Shown piece after piece: positions 1 to 10,110 of a stretch of DNA of 64,000 bases. Both the position numbers and the translations under genes were made by a program. The notes under the pieces are model-generated. The model saw only the letters and a program-made list of their open reading frames with translations. It was not told where the DNA came from and did not search any database. Position 1 is the stretch's first letter; the number at the start of each line of letters is the position of its first letter. Location: positions 132,501 through 196,500 of the forward strand of contig CANLNT010000002.1 of assembly GCA_947492825.1 (NCBI GenBank). Reading direction: 5' to 3'. This stretch comes from an uncultured Paracoccaceae bacterium. GTDB taxonomy: Bacteria; Pseudomonadota; Alphaproteobacteria; Rhodobacterales; Rhodobacteraceae.

Positions 1-588
1 CATCGGACCGACCGGGATCTTTGTGAAGTCGAGGCTTGTCAGGTGGCTCTGGGTGGCTGTCCCGCTATTGGTTGTCGCAAACGTGTAGGTTGTGCCAGCC
101 GTCAAAGATAATGCACCGCCATTGAAAGCCTCTAGGACGGGGATGCCCGACGCCAGAAACCCGCTTGTCGAAAACGCGTTGCCGGTTGAGCTTACGCCAG
201 TACCGGTCACATCAAAAATAGCACCGGTGTTGAACTGTTGCGCAAATCCCAGAAATGCATTCAGCGTCACGTCATGATCGACTGACAGCGTGAAAGCCGC
301 TGTTTCACCGCCACCGCCGCCGAAGCTCAGCCCGAATGGGCCGCTCGCATTTGAGGTGCCGTTACCCCAAGTTCCAACGCTTCGGAATTGGCCGTTGTTC
401 AGCGCTGCAAAGCTGAATGTCACACCGTCTGAGATTTCGGTAAACGCCTCAATCGGACCCAAGGGGCCTTGCACAAAATCGACGTAGTCGACGCTGGCAA
501 AGGTGTTATCTGTCAGATCAATTGCCGCCGCGTTTGCCGCACCAGCAACCGTAAGCCCCGCAACTAGGGCACTCGTCAAAAGCTTCAT
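1..588 (-). CDS. Exported protein, 3' part beyond window edge
   Basis: The reading frame opens at ATG 588 and stays open for 196 codons to the window edge, so the C-terminus is missing. The first 22 or so residues form a signal peptide (MKLLTSALVAGLTVAGAANA). The mature part is rich in Gly, Thr, Ser and Phe, with a GGGGG run near residue 92, and has no catalytic motif I recognise. The style resembles the beta-rich PEP/VPLPA-CTERM surface proteins of roseobacters. The visible end (about residue 190, reading IPVGPM) would fit just before a VPLP-type sorting tail, but that tail is not in view. Function unknown. Confidence 0.7.
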   Translation of the reverse strand, partial: MKLLTSALVAGLTVAGAANAAAIDLTDNTFASVDYVDFVQGPLGPIEAFTEISDGVTFSFAALNNGQFRSVGTWGNGTSNASGPFGLSFGGGGGETAAFTLSVDHDVTLNAFLGFAQQFNTGAIFDVTGTGVSSTGNAFSTSGFLASGIPVLEAFNGGALSLTAGTTYTFATTNSGTATQSHLTSLDFTKIPVGPM

Positions 589-651
589 TTCGTTTTCCGT
601 TCAAAAAGTTCTTTAGAATGAACGGACTCTAGGAGAACTTTCGTTCTTGCG

Positions 652-1269
652 TCAAGCGCGGGATTCCTGACCCAGTTTAGGCCAATAGCGCCATGCGATC
701 AGCCCCACGATGATGCCAGTGTAGATCAGCGGTTCCAACTGAAAACCCTTGGCCAGCCACAGATAGTGAACCGCCGCCAGTACCGCGACCGGATAGGTCA
801 ACTTGTGCAACTGTCGCCACGTGGCCGCCCCTAATTTGCGCACCGACCAGTTGTTGGACGTCAGCGCCAGCGGGATCAGCCCCAGAAAGGACAACATCCC
901 GACGGTTACATAGGGCCGCTTAATCGTTTCAGTCCAAACCCGTTCCAGTGACTGAACATCAAGCACGGCAAAGACAAGGAAATGCGCCAGCACCAGGAAA
1001 AAGGCCGTCACACCAATCGCGCGCCGGAACTTCATCAGGTTCACACCCACCAACCGCCGCAAGGGTGTCACCAACAGTCCCGCAACCAAAAGCTTGAGCG
1101 CCATTTCACCGTACTCACGTTCCAGCACATTGATCGGCTCAACCGCATAAGGGCCGACGCCGGTTAGCGCCTTCCAGAACTCCCACCCGGTCCAGACGGC
1201 GAACACTATATATATAGTCCACGCTGGAACCCGGCGCAGGGCGCCGTTTATGCGGTCGGTCAATGTCAT
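652..1269 (-). CDS. msrQ: Heme-binding membrane subunit MsrQ of the methionine sulfoxide reductase
   Basis: 205-residue membrane protein of the MsrQ/YedZ family, with about six hydrophobic segments. It carries b-type heme and passes quinone-pool electrons across the inner membrane to MsrP. Family features visible are the RPYVTVGMLSF block and conserved histidines, for example in LAHF and WRQLHKLTYP and again in AVHYLW. The ATG at 1269 overlaps the msrP stop by one base (TGATG), implying translational coupling. An in-frame GTG three codons upstream is a less likely start. It follows msrP in the same operon, as in most proteobacteria. Confidence 0.95.
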   Translation of the reverse strand: MTLTDRINGALRRVPAWTIYIVFAVWTGWEFWKALTGVGPYAVEPINVLEREYGEMALKLLVAGLLVTPLRRLVGVNLMKFRRAIGVTAFFLVLAHFLVFAVLDVQSLERVWTETIKRPYVTVGMLSFLGLIPLALTSNNWSVRKLGAATWRQLHKLTYPVAVLAAVHYLWLAKGFQLEPLIYTGIIVGLIAWRYWPKLGQESRA

Positions 1270-2171
1270 CAGAACCACTCGTTCAACGGCTTCTCAGCAT
1301 AGAGGCTCGCAACTTCGTCAGCGTAACCGTTCAGCATCAGCGTGTCCTGCCGCGCGGCGAACAATCCGCCACCGATCTTGCGCTCGGTTGCCTGTGACCA
1401 GCGCGGGTGGTCCACTTCCGGGTTCACATTGCTGTAAAAGCCGTATTCTCGCGCATTGGCGACGTTCCAGCTTGTCGGCGGCTCTTCGTCGGTCAGGGTG
1501 ATGCGCACAATCGACTTGATCGATTTGAATCCGTATTTCCATGGCACCACCAGGCGCATCGGCGCGCCATTTTGTTTCGCAATCGGTTCGCCGTAGATGC
1601 CCGTCGCCATGATGGTCAGCGGGTGCATCGCCTCATCCAGCCGCAACCCTTCGACATAGGGAAAGTCCAGCACGCGGCGCTGCACGCCGATCATGTTCTC
1701 TGGCTGCACGACCGTTTCGAAGGCCACGTATTTGGCCCCCGCCTGCACACCCACTTTGTTGAGGATATCGGCCAGCTCGATCCCGTTCCACGGCACCACC
1801 ATCGACCACGCCTCGACACAGCGGAACCGGTAGATCCGTTCCTCGACCGTCAAGCCATCAAGCAGATCCGCCAGCGCATAATCACCGGGGTTGTCCACCA
1901 TGCCGTCAACCTTCACCGACCAGGGGTCAATCTGCAACTGATGGGCATTCTCGGCCGGGTCATTCTTGCCGGTGCCGAATTCGTAGTAGTTATTGTAGCT
2001 GGTGATCTCTTCCAGCGTGTTCGGCTCTAGCGCCTCTTGCGCCGCCGCAGGCAGGCCCGCCGCAATGGCACCCAGCCCAACTGTGCCCGCAATGATCTGG
2101 CGGCGGTTCAGGAACGCAGCCTTTGGGGTCACGTCAGCGTGGGTCAGGTCGTTGGTCCAGCGATAGGCCAT
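1269..2171 (-). CDS. msrP: Periplasmic molybdoenzyme methionine sulfoxide reductase MsrP
   Basis: 300-residue MsrP/YedY homologue that reduces oxidised methionine in periplasmic proteins using a molybdopterin cofactor. The N-terminus has a twin-arginine export signal (NRRQIIAG, residues 22-29, then a hydrophobic stretch ending in AAA). The Mo-ligating cysteine is in [14 protein letters not shown]. The C-terminal half has the expected [15 protein letters not shown] block. Length matches the family. It is followed directly by msrQ. Together they repair bleach- or ROS-damaged envelope proteins (family knowledge). Confidence 0.96.
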   Translation of the reverse strand: MAYRWTNDLTHADVTPKAAFLNRRQIIAGTVGLGAIAAGLPAAAQEALEPNTLEEITSYNNYYEFGTGKNDPAENAHQLQIDPWSVKVDGMVDNPGDYALADLLDGLTVEERIYRFRCVEAWSMVVPWNGIELADILNKVGVQAGAKYVAFETVVQPENMIGVQRRVLDFPYVEGLRLDEAMHPLTIMATGIYGEPIAKQNGAPMRLVVPWKYGFKSIKSIVRITLTDEEPPTSWNVANAREYGFYSNVNPEVDHPRWSQATERKIGGGLFAARQDTLMLNGYADEVASLYAEKPLNEWF

Positions 2172-2228
2172 GCAAATACTCCATTAGATGTTGCCAGAGT
2201 ATATAGGGTCAAAAGCGTGAAGTGTTTG

Positions 2229-3734
2229 TCACGATGCCGCCAGATTGTTGTAACGCGCCTCTAATACGTCCAAAGGTACTGATTTTCCGTCCGATTGCAC
2301 GATCCGCACGTGTTTGGGGCGCATCTGGCGCGGCTCTGTGACGCCGACCGAATGCGCAATTGTTTCAACTTCTTTGATGATCGTCTTGGCGTAATGGGCG
2401 ACCTTTTTGTCTTTGTCTTCGGGAACCAGACCCTTTTGAAACCGCGGATCGTGGGTGGTGATACCCGTGGGACAAGTGTTCTTGTTGCACTTCAGGCTTT
2501 GGATGCAGCCTAGCGCGAACATGAAACCACGGGCTGACGTGACAAAGTCAGCCCCCGCACAAATGGCCCACGCCACATCGCCGGGGTTCACCAGTTTGCC
2601 GCTGGCGATCAACCTGATCCGGTCATGCAGCCCCGCCTGATCGCGCAGATTGGCGACATAGGGCAGCGCCTCGCGGATCGAGACGCCAACCAGATCCATC
2701 AGCGGCATGGGCGAGGCGCCCGTGCCACCCTCACCGCCATCTAGCGTGATGAAATCCGGTGCGCTTTCTTGGCCGCGTTCATTGATCAACGCGAACAAGT
2801 CTTCGAACGCATCGCCATTGCCCATCACCGTTTTGATCCCAACCGGCAGGCCCGTGACATCGCGCACCCGCGTCACAAGATCCAATAGATCACCCCAGTC
2901 ATCTACCTCGACATGCCTGTTGGGAGAGATGCTGCTTTCGCCAACCTTGATGCCCCTGATCTGCGCGATCTCGGGCGTGACCTTGGCCCCTGGCAGGATG
3001 CCACCCTTGCCGGGTTTGGCCCCCTGTGCCAGCTTGATCTCGATCATCTTGACCTGATCGTGCGCGGCTACCTCGCGCAGTTTGTCGTCGCTCAGGTTGC
3101 CATCGGCATCCCGCACGCCGTATTTTGCCGTGCCGACCTGAAAGACGATGTCGCAACCACCTTCAAGGTGAAACGGCGACAGCCCGCCTTCGCCGGTGTT
3201 CATCCAGATGCCTGCCGCCTTCGATCCCCGGCTCAGCGCCTGCACCGCTGGTTTTGAAATAGCGCCATAAGACATACCGGACAGATTATAAATCGACGGC
3301 GCGGCATAGGGTTTCCGCGCGCCCGGACCAATCACCAAAGGCGCGGTCGCCGCTACCTGCTGATCCAGCGGTGGAAAGGCAGCATTGACGAAAATTGGCG
3401 TGCCTTGCGCGGCAAGGTTCCGGGTCGACCCGAAAGCAACCGTGTTGCCCTTGCCGCTGCTGGAATGTTTGATCCAGTCCCGCTGCGCACGGTTGAACGG
3501 CAGCTCTTCCCGGTCCATCGCAAAGAAATACTGGCGAAAGAACTCGCCCAGCGTGCTGAACAGATAGCGAAACCGCCCGATCACAGGGTAGTTCCGGCGG
3601 ATCGCATCAGCGCGCTGGCTGCGGTCGATGACAAACAGAACAAGCACCAGCAAAGCGGCGGCACCCACCAGCAGGACGAACAGAAACACCATCCCTTGGA
3701 TCAGGTTGATCGTGAAATCCGAAAACATCGCCAT
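2229..3734 (-). CDS. Membrane-anchored FMN-binding glutamate-synthase-family protein
   Basis: 501 residues with an N-terminal membrane segment (about 10-35), then the FMN/Fe-S synthase domain of glutamate synthase. Visible signatures are SGMSYGAISKPA, NTGEGGLSPFH, FITLDGGEGGTGA and the cysteine cluster CIQSLKCNKNTCPTG. The glutaminase (class II amidotransferase) domain and the C-terminal GXGXG domain of full GltB are absent, so it cannot by itself take ammonia from glutamine. Stand-alone members are widespread and mostly uncharacterised. The start has a good Shine-Dalgarno (GGAGACGACG). The electron donor and true substrate are unknown. Confidence 0.85.
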   Translation of the reverse strand: MAMFSDFTINLIQGMVFLFVLLVGAAALLVLVLFVIDRSQRADAIRRNYPVIGRFRYLFSTLGEFFRQYFFAMDREELPFNRAQRDWIKHSSSGKGNTVAFGSTRNLAAQGTPIFVNAAFPPLDQQVAATAPLVIGPGARKPYAAPSIYNLSGMSYGAISKPAVQALSRGSKAAGIWMNTGEGGLSPFHLEGGCDIVFQVGTAKYGVRDADGNLSDDKLREVAAHDQVKMIEIKLAQGAKPGKGGILPGAKVTPEIAQIRGIKVGESSISPNRHVEVDDWGDLLDLVTRVRDVTGLPVGIKTVMGNGDAFEDLFALINERGQESAPDFITLDGGEGGTGASPMPLMDLVGVSIREALPYVANLRDQAGLHDRIRLIASGKLVNPGDVAWAICAGADFVTSARGFMFALGCIQSLKCNKNTCPTGITTHDPRFQKGLVPEDKDKKVAHYAKTIIKEVETIAHSVGVTEPRQMRPKHVRIVQSDGKSVPLDVLEARYNNLAAS

Positions 3735-3971
3735 CGTCGTCTCCTTTGTTGCGGATCATGCGCCAGATCGCGGGCAAAGTCTGCCCGGATGACACATCCG
3801 TGTTCACGAATTTACACGTCGATTTGAGTGGAAACCACAAAACCCGCTGGCTTAGGCGAACCGGCCAATCCGTCAAGTCCACTCGGCGAAATCCCCCGGT
3901 GATCCGATGCACAAAACCCCCCGTAATTGCTGCATTGCCAATCAAGGCACGCACATCAACAGGAGATACCT

Positions 3972-4448
3972 ATGCTTCGCAGAACGTTTATCGCACTCGC
4001 TGCTTCCACCGCGCTGGCCGCCCCCGCCTTTGCCGATGGTCATTCCAAGGACATCGTTGATACCGCTGTAGATGCGGGCAGCTTTACCACCCTTGTGGCT
4101 GCAGTCGAGGCCGCAGGGCTGGTTGAAACGCTGAAGGGCGAAGGCCCGTTCACCGTTTTTGCCCCCACCGATGACGCCTTTGCTGCCCTGCCCGAAGGCA
4201 CCGTTGAAGGGTTGTTGGCCGACCCAGAGGCGCTTGCAAACATCCTGACCTACCACGTTGTCGCAGGCAAGGTGATGTCAGGTGATCTGACGAACGAGAT
4301 GATGGCCGCAACCGTGAACGGTGCTGACGTCACAATCATGACCGAAGGCGGTGTGATGGTGAACGATGCCACGGTGGTGACAGCAGACATCGAGGCCAGC
4401 AATGGCGTGATCCATGTCATCGATAAGGTGATCCTGCCACCCAGCTAA
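3972..4448 (+). CDS. Secreted single-domain fasciclin (FAS1) protein
   Basis: 158 residues. ATG 3972 is chosen because AGGAGA lies at 3961-3966 and a signal peptide follows directly ([21 protein letters not shown]). One FAS1 domain covers residues 25-157, with the H1 motif [17 protein letters not shown], the YHVV box near residue 96, and the C-terminal block [18 protein letters not shown]1 domains mediate adhesion to matrix or neighbouring cells. A larger FAS1 gene follows in the same orientation, but a terminator separates them, so they are probably not one transcript. Confidence 0.93.
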   Translation: MLRRTFIALAASTALAAPAFADGHSKDIVDTAVDAGSFTTLVAAVEAAGLVETLKGEGPFTVFAPTDDAFAALPEGTVEGLLADPEALANILTYHVVAGKVMSGDLTNEMMAATVNGADVTIMTEGGVMVNDATVVTADIEASNGVIHVIDKVILPPS

Positions 4449-4466
4449 TCCCGTCGCAGCAACAGA

Positions 4467-4495
4467 GCGTCCGCAACACTGCGGGCGCCCTTTTT
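4467..4495 (+). terminator. Intrinsic terminator after the FAS1 gene
   Basis: A 9-base stem GCGTCCGCA/TGCGGGCGC (4467-4475 with 4480-4488, one G-T pair) with loop ACAC is followed by a T-rich run (CCTTTTTCC). It lies 18 bases after the FAS1 stop. Confidence 0.8.
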
Positions 4496-4537
4496 CCTTG
4501 GCCTGTGACGCGGGCCTGTCCAACAGGATGACACATC

Positions 4538-6058
4538 ATGAAACCTTCAATCGCCACTATCGCCTCTGGCCCCGATTTTTCGGTCCTGCTTGGCGCTGTC
4601 AAATTCCTTGATGCCAATCTGGGCACCAACCTTGTGACAACCTTATCCAACCCCGGCACCCTGACTGTCTTTGCGCCTACCAATGCGGCCTTTGGCAGTT
4701 TGGCTGCCGATCTTGGGTTTGCGGGCGATCCCGCTGATGCCGACGCCGTGCTGGGTTTTCTGGCCGGCAACGTACCCGCCGAGACCTTGCGCGATGTGGT
4801 GCTGTACCACGTCTTACCAGAGGCCAAGACAGCCGCTGACATTGCCGCGGATCCAACGCTGACAACCGCGTTGGGGCCGACAATCACCGCCGATCTGCCG
4901 ACGCTGGTCGACAATGAACCCGATTTGATCGACCCATCGCTTGTGGCCACTGACATCATGGCCAGCAATGGCGTGGTCCATGTGATCGACAAGGTGCTCT
5001 TGCCGATTGATCTGCCCGGCAACGGCGCACCGACGATCACGGACATCGCTGTCGCCTCTGGCCCGGGCTTTGACAATGATCTGTCTGATTTTGACATCCT
5101 GCGCGAGGCGGTTGTTGCCGCTGATCTGGCTGGCGCGCTGGCAGACCCGAATGCAGACCTTACCGTCTTTGCCCCCAATGACGCGGCCTTCGTCGGGTTG
5201 GCACAGGCGCTTGGGTTCACAGGTGACAACGAGGCGGACGCCTTTGGCTATATCGTCGATGCCTTGCGTCTTTTGTCGAACGATGAGGACCCGATCCCGC
5301 TGCTCACGAATATCCTGCTTTACCACGTGGCCCCCGAAAGCCTGCAGGCCAGCCAGGTGCTAGCCCTGGATCAGATTCCAACGCTTCTGGGTGTTGATCT
5401 GGGCCGCGATGGCGCAGCACTGGTGGACGGCGACCCCGACTTCGCGAACCCCAACCTAGTTGCCACCGATATTCAGGCCGCAAACGGCGTCCTGCATGTG
5501 ATTGATGGCGTGCTTGTCCCGATCGACATCCTGCAATCAAGCCGGCGCAAGAATGACGTCGACTTTTTGATCGGAGATGATCGGGGGTCAATCACCAAAC
5601 TTGGTCGTGACAATGACTACATCGACGCCAAAGGTGGCTGGGACGTGGTGTTCGCAGGCAAGGGTCATGATGTTGTGCTTGCCGGATCAGGGCGAGACTT
5701 CGTCTGGGGTGGCAAAGGCCACGATGTGATCAAGGGCGAAGGCGGCAACGACGTCATCAAGGGCGGACGCGGCCATGATGAGATTTCGGGCGGCGCCGGT
5801 TTTGACTTTTTGACGGGCGGGCGTGGGCGCGACACCTTCATCTTCAAGCAGGACGAAGGCGTCAACGTCATCAGCGATTTCGACCGCCGCGGCAATGACA
5901 CCATCGACCTCAGCGCCTTCGGGATCGAAAGTTACGCCGATCTGGCCCATAACCTGTCGGACGGCTGGCGCGGCACGACGATCCATCTTGATGGCACCGA
6001 TATTTTCCTGTCGGGAACGCGCCTGCATTCCCTGACAGAGGATGACTTTATTCTGTAG
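4538..6058 (+). CDS. Two FAS1 domains fused to RTX calcium-binding repeats, predicted type I secretion substrate
   Basis: 506 residues without a signal peptide. FAS1 domain 1 spans about residues 5-153 and domain 2 about 168-328; both show FAPxxxAF, a YHV(L/A) box and NGVxHVIDxVL. Residues 335-435 hold nonapeptide RTX-like repeats (GGxGxD variants such as GGKGHDVIKGEGGNDVIKG), then DTFIF and a C-terminal DFDRRGNDTIDLSAF block as in type I secretion targets. Some repeats are degenerate (GGKGHD, GSGRD). No ABC exporter or membrane-fusion gene is in the window, so export must use one elsewhere. Probably a surface or released adhesin. Confidence 0.9.
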   Translation: MKPSIATIASGPDFSVLLGAVKFLDANLGTNLVTTLSNPGTLTVFAPTNAAFGSLAADLGFAGDPADADAVLGFLAGNVPAETLRDVVLYHVLPEAKTAADIAADPTLTTALGPTITADLPTLVDNEPDLIDPSLVATDIMASNGVVHVIDKVLLPIDLPGNGAPTITDIAVASGPGFDNDLSDFDILREAVVAADLAGALADPNADLTVFAPNDAAFVGLAQALGFTGDNEADAFGYIVDALRLLSNDEDPIPLLTNILLYHVAPESLQASQVLALDQIPTLLGVDLGRDGAALVDGDPDFANPNLVATDIQAANGVLHVIDGVLVPIDILQSSRRKNDVDFLIGDDRGSITKLGRDNDYIDAKGGWDVVFAGKGHDVVLAGSGRDFVWGGKGHDVIKGEGGNDVIKGGRGHDEISGGAGFDFLTGGRGRDTFIFKQDEGVNVISDFDRRGNDTIDLSAFGIESYADLAHNLSDGWRGTTIHLDGTDIFLSGTRLHSLTEDDFIL

Positions 6059-6065
6059 CCATTGG

Positions 6066-6085
6066 GGGGCCGGGCAACCGGCCCC
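6066..6085. terminator. GC-rich hairpin between convergent genes
   Basis: A perfect 8-base stem GGGGCCGG/CCGGCCCC with loop GCAA lies between the stop at 6058 and the convergent stop at 6085. There is no clear T-run on either side, so it may be a transcription barrier rather than a classic terminator. Confidence 0.5.
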
Positions 6086-7044
6086 TAATCGGTGCGGAAC
6101 TGCACCCAGATCGGGCGGTGATCTGACAGGTGATAGCGCACAAAAGCCTCGAACTCTTTCTCGGTCCGCGTATCCCACAGATCCGCAAAGACCGCCCCGT
6201 CAAAATCAAACACCCCGTCCTGCACATAAGCGGTGCCGGCGTCACCCGGAAAGAACGCCAGTTGGTCGTAATGCTTGCCTTCGGTGATCGTGGTGCCGAT
6301 CCGCGACTGATGCTCGGGGATGTGCAGACCGCGCTTTGTCAGCGCCTCGAACACTTCGTCGCCCACGTCCGCCACAGGCATATTCATATCACCAATCACC
6401 ACCAGATTGTGCGAAAACGCGCGGCCCCGTTTGCGCCGCAGATCGCCCCAGCGCCCGACGGCATAGGTTTCCAACGCGCGGCGATTGATCGACCGCTGCG
6501 AGGATGAGCCAAAGAACAGATGCACGTTCACGACCGTCAGGACAAAGCCATCCTTTTCAAACGCCACCATGTAGGGGGCACGGTCAAATCCAGTGAATTT
6601 CTGGGTGGAGTTGGGGATCTTGATATGTCGCTGATCCTTGGGTGAAATGTCGATCTCTCCCACCAGCGCCAGCCGGTTCACACGGGTGGCGTCGTAGAGA
6701 AACACCATCCGCTCGCCATTGCCGGTCTGGTCTGACAGCACAACGTCGTAGCCCGGCATCATCGCCTTGATCTTCATCAGATCACCAAGGTTTTCCTTCA
6801 CTTCCTGCAGCGCGATGATGTCAAACCAGCCCAGAATTTCAGCCATCAGCGGCAGATCGCGCGCGTCGCGGACCTGCCCGCTGTCGCCCAGATTGGCGAT
6901 GTTCCAACTGCCCAGCAGCAGCCTGCCGTCATGTTTGTCGGGGATCGCACGCCCCGGCTGGGTGTCACGCCACTGGCGCAGGGCGGTCACTTCGGCGTCG
7001 GGGTCAAAATCAAAGTTGAAAGCGGGCTGGGGAAACGGCGGCAT
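6085..7044 (-). CDS. Endonuclease/exonuclease/phosphatase-family hydrolase
   Basis: 319 residues with the EEP fold motifs in order: SWNIANLG near residue 46, LQEVKEN near 78 (metal-binding Glu), VVNVHLFFG near 169, GDMNMP near 218 and SDHRPIW near 310 (catalytic His). No signal peptide is visible, so it is probably cytoplasmic. The family includes DNases, sphingomyelinases and phosphoinositide phosphatases, and sequence alone does not decide the substrate. The gene stands alone, convergent to the FAS1-RTX gene. Confidence 0.88.
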   Translation of the reverse strand: MPPFPQPAFNFDFDPDAEVTALRQWRDTQPGRAIPDKHDGRLLLGSWNIANLGDSGQVRDARDLPLMAEILGWFDIIALQEVKENLGDLMKIKAMMPGYDVVLSDQTGNGERMVFLYDATRVNRLALVGEIDISPKDQRHIKIPNSTQKFTGFDRAPYMVAFEKDGFVLTVVNVHLFFGSSSQRSINRRALETYAVGRWGDLRRKRGRAFSHNLVVIGDMNMPVADVGDEVFEALTKRGLHIPEHQSRIGTTITEGKHYDQLAFFPGDAGTAYVQDGVFDFDGAVFADLWDTRTEKEFEAFVRYHLSDHRPIWVQFRTD

Positions 7045-7101
7045 CGTGAAATCCTTGGACCTGTCAATGCCGCCACCCTAGCTGTGCTTTGCCGATTGCC
7101 C

Positions 7102-7136
7102 AAAAGAAAACCGGCCCGCGCAAACACGGGCCGGTT
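7102..7136 (-). terminator. Intrinsic terminator of clpB
   Basis: A 10-base stem AACCGGCCCG/CGGGCCGGTT (7127-7136 with 7109-7118) is followed on the minus strand by TTTTCTTTT. It lies 8 bases after the clpB stop. Confidence 0.85.
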
Positions 7137-7144
7137 CTGGTCAA

Positions 7145-9757
7145 TCAATGCACAACCGCATCATCGGGCTTGCTGCGCTGAGACCCGCTGACACGGTCGC
7201 CCACGATCAACCCATCGGCCCCGGCACTGACCGAAACGGTCGCACCATCCAGAACGTCACCCGCGAGAATCATCTCGGCCAACTGGTCCTGCAAGGCGCG
7301 CTGGATCACGCGCTTCAATGGCCGCGCGCCGAACACTGGGTCATAGCCTTCGTCGGCCAACCACTTCAGGGCGCCATCATCCAGATCAAGCGTGATGTTG
7401 CGGCTTGCCAGACGCTTTTCCAACCGGCCAAGCTGGATCGTGACGATACCGGCCATGTCTTCGCGGGCCAGACGGTCAAAGATGATCGTCTCGTCCAGAC
7501 GGTTCAGGAACTCGGGCCGGAAATGCGCCCGAACCGCATCCATCACATCGCGTTTGGCTTGGCTTGGGTCAGCACCGTCCGGCAGTTGGCTGAGGCTTTG
7601 CGCCCCAAGGTTTGACGTCAGGATGATGAGCGTCTGCTTGAAATCCACAGTGCGGCCCTGACCGTCGGTCAGCACACCGTCATCCAGCACCTGCAACAGC
7701 ACGTTGAACACATCCGGGTGCGCCTTTTCGACCTCGTCAAAAAGCACAACCTGATAGGGCCTGCGCCGCACCGCCTCGGTCAGAACACCGCCTTCGTCAT
7801 AGCCAACGTAACCGGGGGGCGCGCCGATCAGACGGGCCACGGCGTGTTTCTCCATGAACTCTGACATATCAATCCGCACCATCGCGTTGTCATCGTCGAA
7901 AAGGTACTCGGCCACGGCCTTGGTCAGTTCCGTCTTACCCACGCCGGTTGGCCCAAGGAACAGGAACGACCCCAGCGGGCGATTCTCGTCATTCAGACCC
8001 GCACGCGCACGGCGCACCGCATTGGCCACCGAACGTACCGGCCCATGCTGACCGATCACGCGCTTGCCAAGCTCGTCTTCCATGCGCAGCAGCTTTTCGC
8101 GCTCGCCTTCCAGCATCTTGCTGGTCGGGATACCGGTCCACCGCTCAACGACCTCAGCGATCTGCTCTGGCCGCACGGCTTCTTCGACCATCAGATCATC
8201 GGTGTCCTCGGCCTCTGACAACTTGCGCTCAAGCTCTGGGATAACGCCGTAAGACAGCTCTCCTGCCTTGGCGAGGTTGCCTTCCCGCTTGGCGATGTCC
8301 AGCTCTGCCCGCGCGCGATCAAGCTGTTCCTTCAGCTCGCGGCTGCCTTCCAGCTTGTCGCGCTCGGCCTGCCATTTCGCGGTCATCTCTGACGCGCGGT
8401 CCTGCAGGTTCGCCAATTCCTCGGTCAGCTTTTCCAGCCGATCCTTGGACGCCTTGTCGTCTTCCTTCTTCAAGGCCTCCTGCTCGATCTGCAACTGCAT
8501 GATCTGGCGGTCCAGCGCGTCCAGTTCTTCGGGCTTGCTGTCCACTTCCATACGCAACCGGCTGGCCGCCTCGTCCATCAGGTCGATGGCCTTGTCCGGC
8601 AGAAACCGGTCGGTGATATAGCGGTGGCTCAGCGTCGCCGCCGACACCAGCGCCGCGTCAGAGATCCGCACGCCGTGGTGCAGTTCATACTTTTCCTTGA
8701 TCCCGCGCAGAATGCTGATCGTGTCGACCACGGTGGGTTCTTCCACGATCAAAGGCTGGAAACGCCGGGCCAAAGCCGCGTCCTTTTCCACATATTTGCG
8801 GTATTCGTCTAAGGTCGTGGCACCAACGCAGTGCAGTTCACCCCGCGCAAGTGCGGGCTTAATCAGGTTTGCCGCATCCATTGCGCCATCCGATTTGCCT
8901 GCACCCACCAGCGTGTGCATCTCATCAATGAACAAGATGATCTCACCGGCAGCGGATTCGATCTCTTTCAGAACAGCCTTCAGGCGCTCTTCAAACTCGC
9001 CGCGGTACTTGGCACCGGCAATCAGCGCGCCCATGTCCAATGACATCAGCTTTTTGTTCTTCAGGCTCTCGGGCACGTCCCCATCGACGATCCGCAGGGC
9101 AAGCCCTTCGGCAATCGCGGTCTTACCCACGCCCGGTTCCCCGATCAGCACGGGGTTGTTCTTGGTGCGCCGCGACAGCACCTGCATGGCGCGACGGATT
9201 TCCTCATCCCGGCCAATGATCGGGTCAATCTTGCCCTGCTCTGCCGCCTCGGTCAGATCGCGCGCATATTTCTTGAGCGCGTCATAGCCATCCTCGGCGC
9301 TGGCACTATCGGCCGTGCGCCCCTTGCGAATGTCATTGATCGCAGCGTTCAGCCCCTGCGCTGTGACTTTGCCTGCGTCGAGCGCATCCTTTGCCTTGGA
9401 TTTGATCATCGCCAAAGCCATCAGCAGCCGTTCCACAGGGACAAAACTATCGCCCGCCTTTGACGCAACCTTTTCAGCCTCGTCCATCACGCGGGCCAGT
9501 GAGGTGTCGACAAACACCTGCCCGTCGCCGCCTGATACCTTGGCGATCTTGGCCACAGCCGTATCAACGGCCTGCCTGACGGCAGCGGCGTCGCCTGCGG
9601 CTTTGATGATCAGATTGGCCGACAGCCCCTGATCGTCATCCATCAGCGCCTTCAAAAGGTGCTCTGGCAATATTCTCTGGTGGTTTTCGCGCATCGCGAT
9701 GGTCTGTGCAGCCTGAACAAAGCCGCGCGACCGCTCTGTGAACTTGTCCAAGTTCAT
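7145..9757 (-). CDS. clpB: Disaggregase chaperone ClpB
   Basis: 870-residue Hsp100 chaperone that rescues aggregated proteins with DnaK. Visible parts are the Clp N domain (1-150), NBD1 with Walker A GEPGVGKT, a coiled-coil middle domain (about 400-530, rich in Glu, Lys, Leu and including [10 protein letters not shown]), and NBD2 with GPTGVGKT and [14 protein letters not shown] 9757 is preferred over upstream codons because AAGGAGAGAG precedes it and [10 protein letters not shown] is the usual N-terminus. An RpoH-like promoter lies upstream and a terminator follows, so the gene is monocistronic. Confidence 0.98.
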   Translation of the reverse strand: MNLDKFTERSRGFVQAAQTIAMRENHQRILPEHLLKALMDDDQGLSANLIIKAAGDAAAVRQAVDTAVAKIAKVSGGDGQVFVDTSLARVMDEAEKVASKAGDSFVPVERLLMALAMIKSKAKDALDAGKVTAQGLNAAINDIRKGRTADSASAEDGYDALKKYARDLTEAAEQGKIDPIIGRDEEIRRAMQVLSRRTKNNPVLIGEPGVGKTAIAEGLALRIVDGDVPESLKNKKLMSLDMGALIAGAKYRGEFEERLKAVLKEIESAAGEIILFIDEMHTLVGAGKSDGAMDAANLIKPALARGELHCVGATTLDEYRKYVEKDAALARRFQPLIVEEPTVVDTISILRGIKEKYELHHGVRISDAALVSAATLSHRYITDRFLPDKAIDLMDEAASRLRMEVDSKPEELDALDRQIMQLQIEQEALKKEDDKASKDRLEKLTEELANLQDRASEMTAKWQAERDKLEGSRELKEQLDRARAELDIAKREGNLAKAGELSYGVIPELERKLSEAEDTDDLMVEEAVRPEQIAEVVERWTGIPTSKMLEGEREKLLRMEDELGKRVIGQHGPVRSVANAVRRARAGLNDENRPLGSFLFLGPTGVGKTELTKAVAEYLFDDDNAMVRIDMSEFMEKHAVARLIGAPPGYVGYDEGGVLTEAVRRRPYQVVLFDEVEKAHPDVFNVLLQVLDDGVLTDGQGRTVDFKQTLIILTSNLGAQSLSQLPDGADPSQAKRDVMDAVRAHFRPEFLNRLDETIIFDRLAREDMAGIVTIQLGRLEKRLASRNITLDLDDGALKWLADEGYDPVFGARPLKRVIQRALQDQLAEMILAGDVLDGATVSVSAGADGLIVGDRVSGSQRSKPDDAVVH

Positions 9758-9832
9758 GGTCTCTCTCCTTCTACAAGCGCTCAGGTCCGGGCGCCCGCAT
9801 CCGCAGCACACCCCGTAAGAGCCTCACACCCT

Positions 9833-9861
9833 AAATGGGCACCCAACCGCCGCGTTGCAAG
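9833..9861 (-). promoter_or_regulatory. RpoH (sigma-32)-like promoter of clpB
   Basis: On the minus strand CTTGCA (9861-9856), a 15-base spacer and GCCCATTT (9840-9833) match the heat-shock consensus CTTGAA-N-CCCCATNT at 12 of 14 positions by eye. It lies about 75 bases upstream of the clpB start. Heat-shock control of clpB is usual, and the match is inferred from sequence only. Confidence 0.6.
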
Positions 9862-9948
9862 AAGGGGGAAGGCGCGTGCATTCTTCCCATTATCGCGCCA
9901 GCCACGCATCAGCATAGTTCCCCTATGACGACGCAAGAGGAACCAGCG

Positions 9949-10110
9949 ATGCAATCTGCACCCAACAACACTGCACCTGCGTCTGCTGGCAACCGACTGT
10001 TCCCGCTGTCGCCCAAGGCGATCAGGCTTCTGCGGGCACATGACGCTGAATCCGCTTCTGTCATTGGCCTGTCAAAAGGCACCGGCGAACCAAAAGACGC
10101 GTCCATCTAA
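9949..10110 (+). CDS. Small hypothetical protein, 53 residues
   Basis: ATG 9949 follows AAGAGG with suitable spacing. Translation gives a Pro/Ala/Asn-rich N-terminus and the core FPLSPKAIRLLRAHDAESAS, ending KDASI. An in-frame ATG at 9925 would add eight residues. No family is recognised. It is divergent to clpB and 160 bases upstream of pyrF. Coding status is uncertain, because the opposite frame is also open over this short stretch. Confidence 0.4.
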   Translation: MQSAPNNTAPASAGNRLFPLSPKAIRLLRAHDAESASVIGLSKGTGEPKDASI

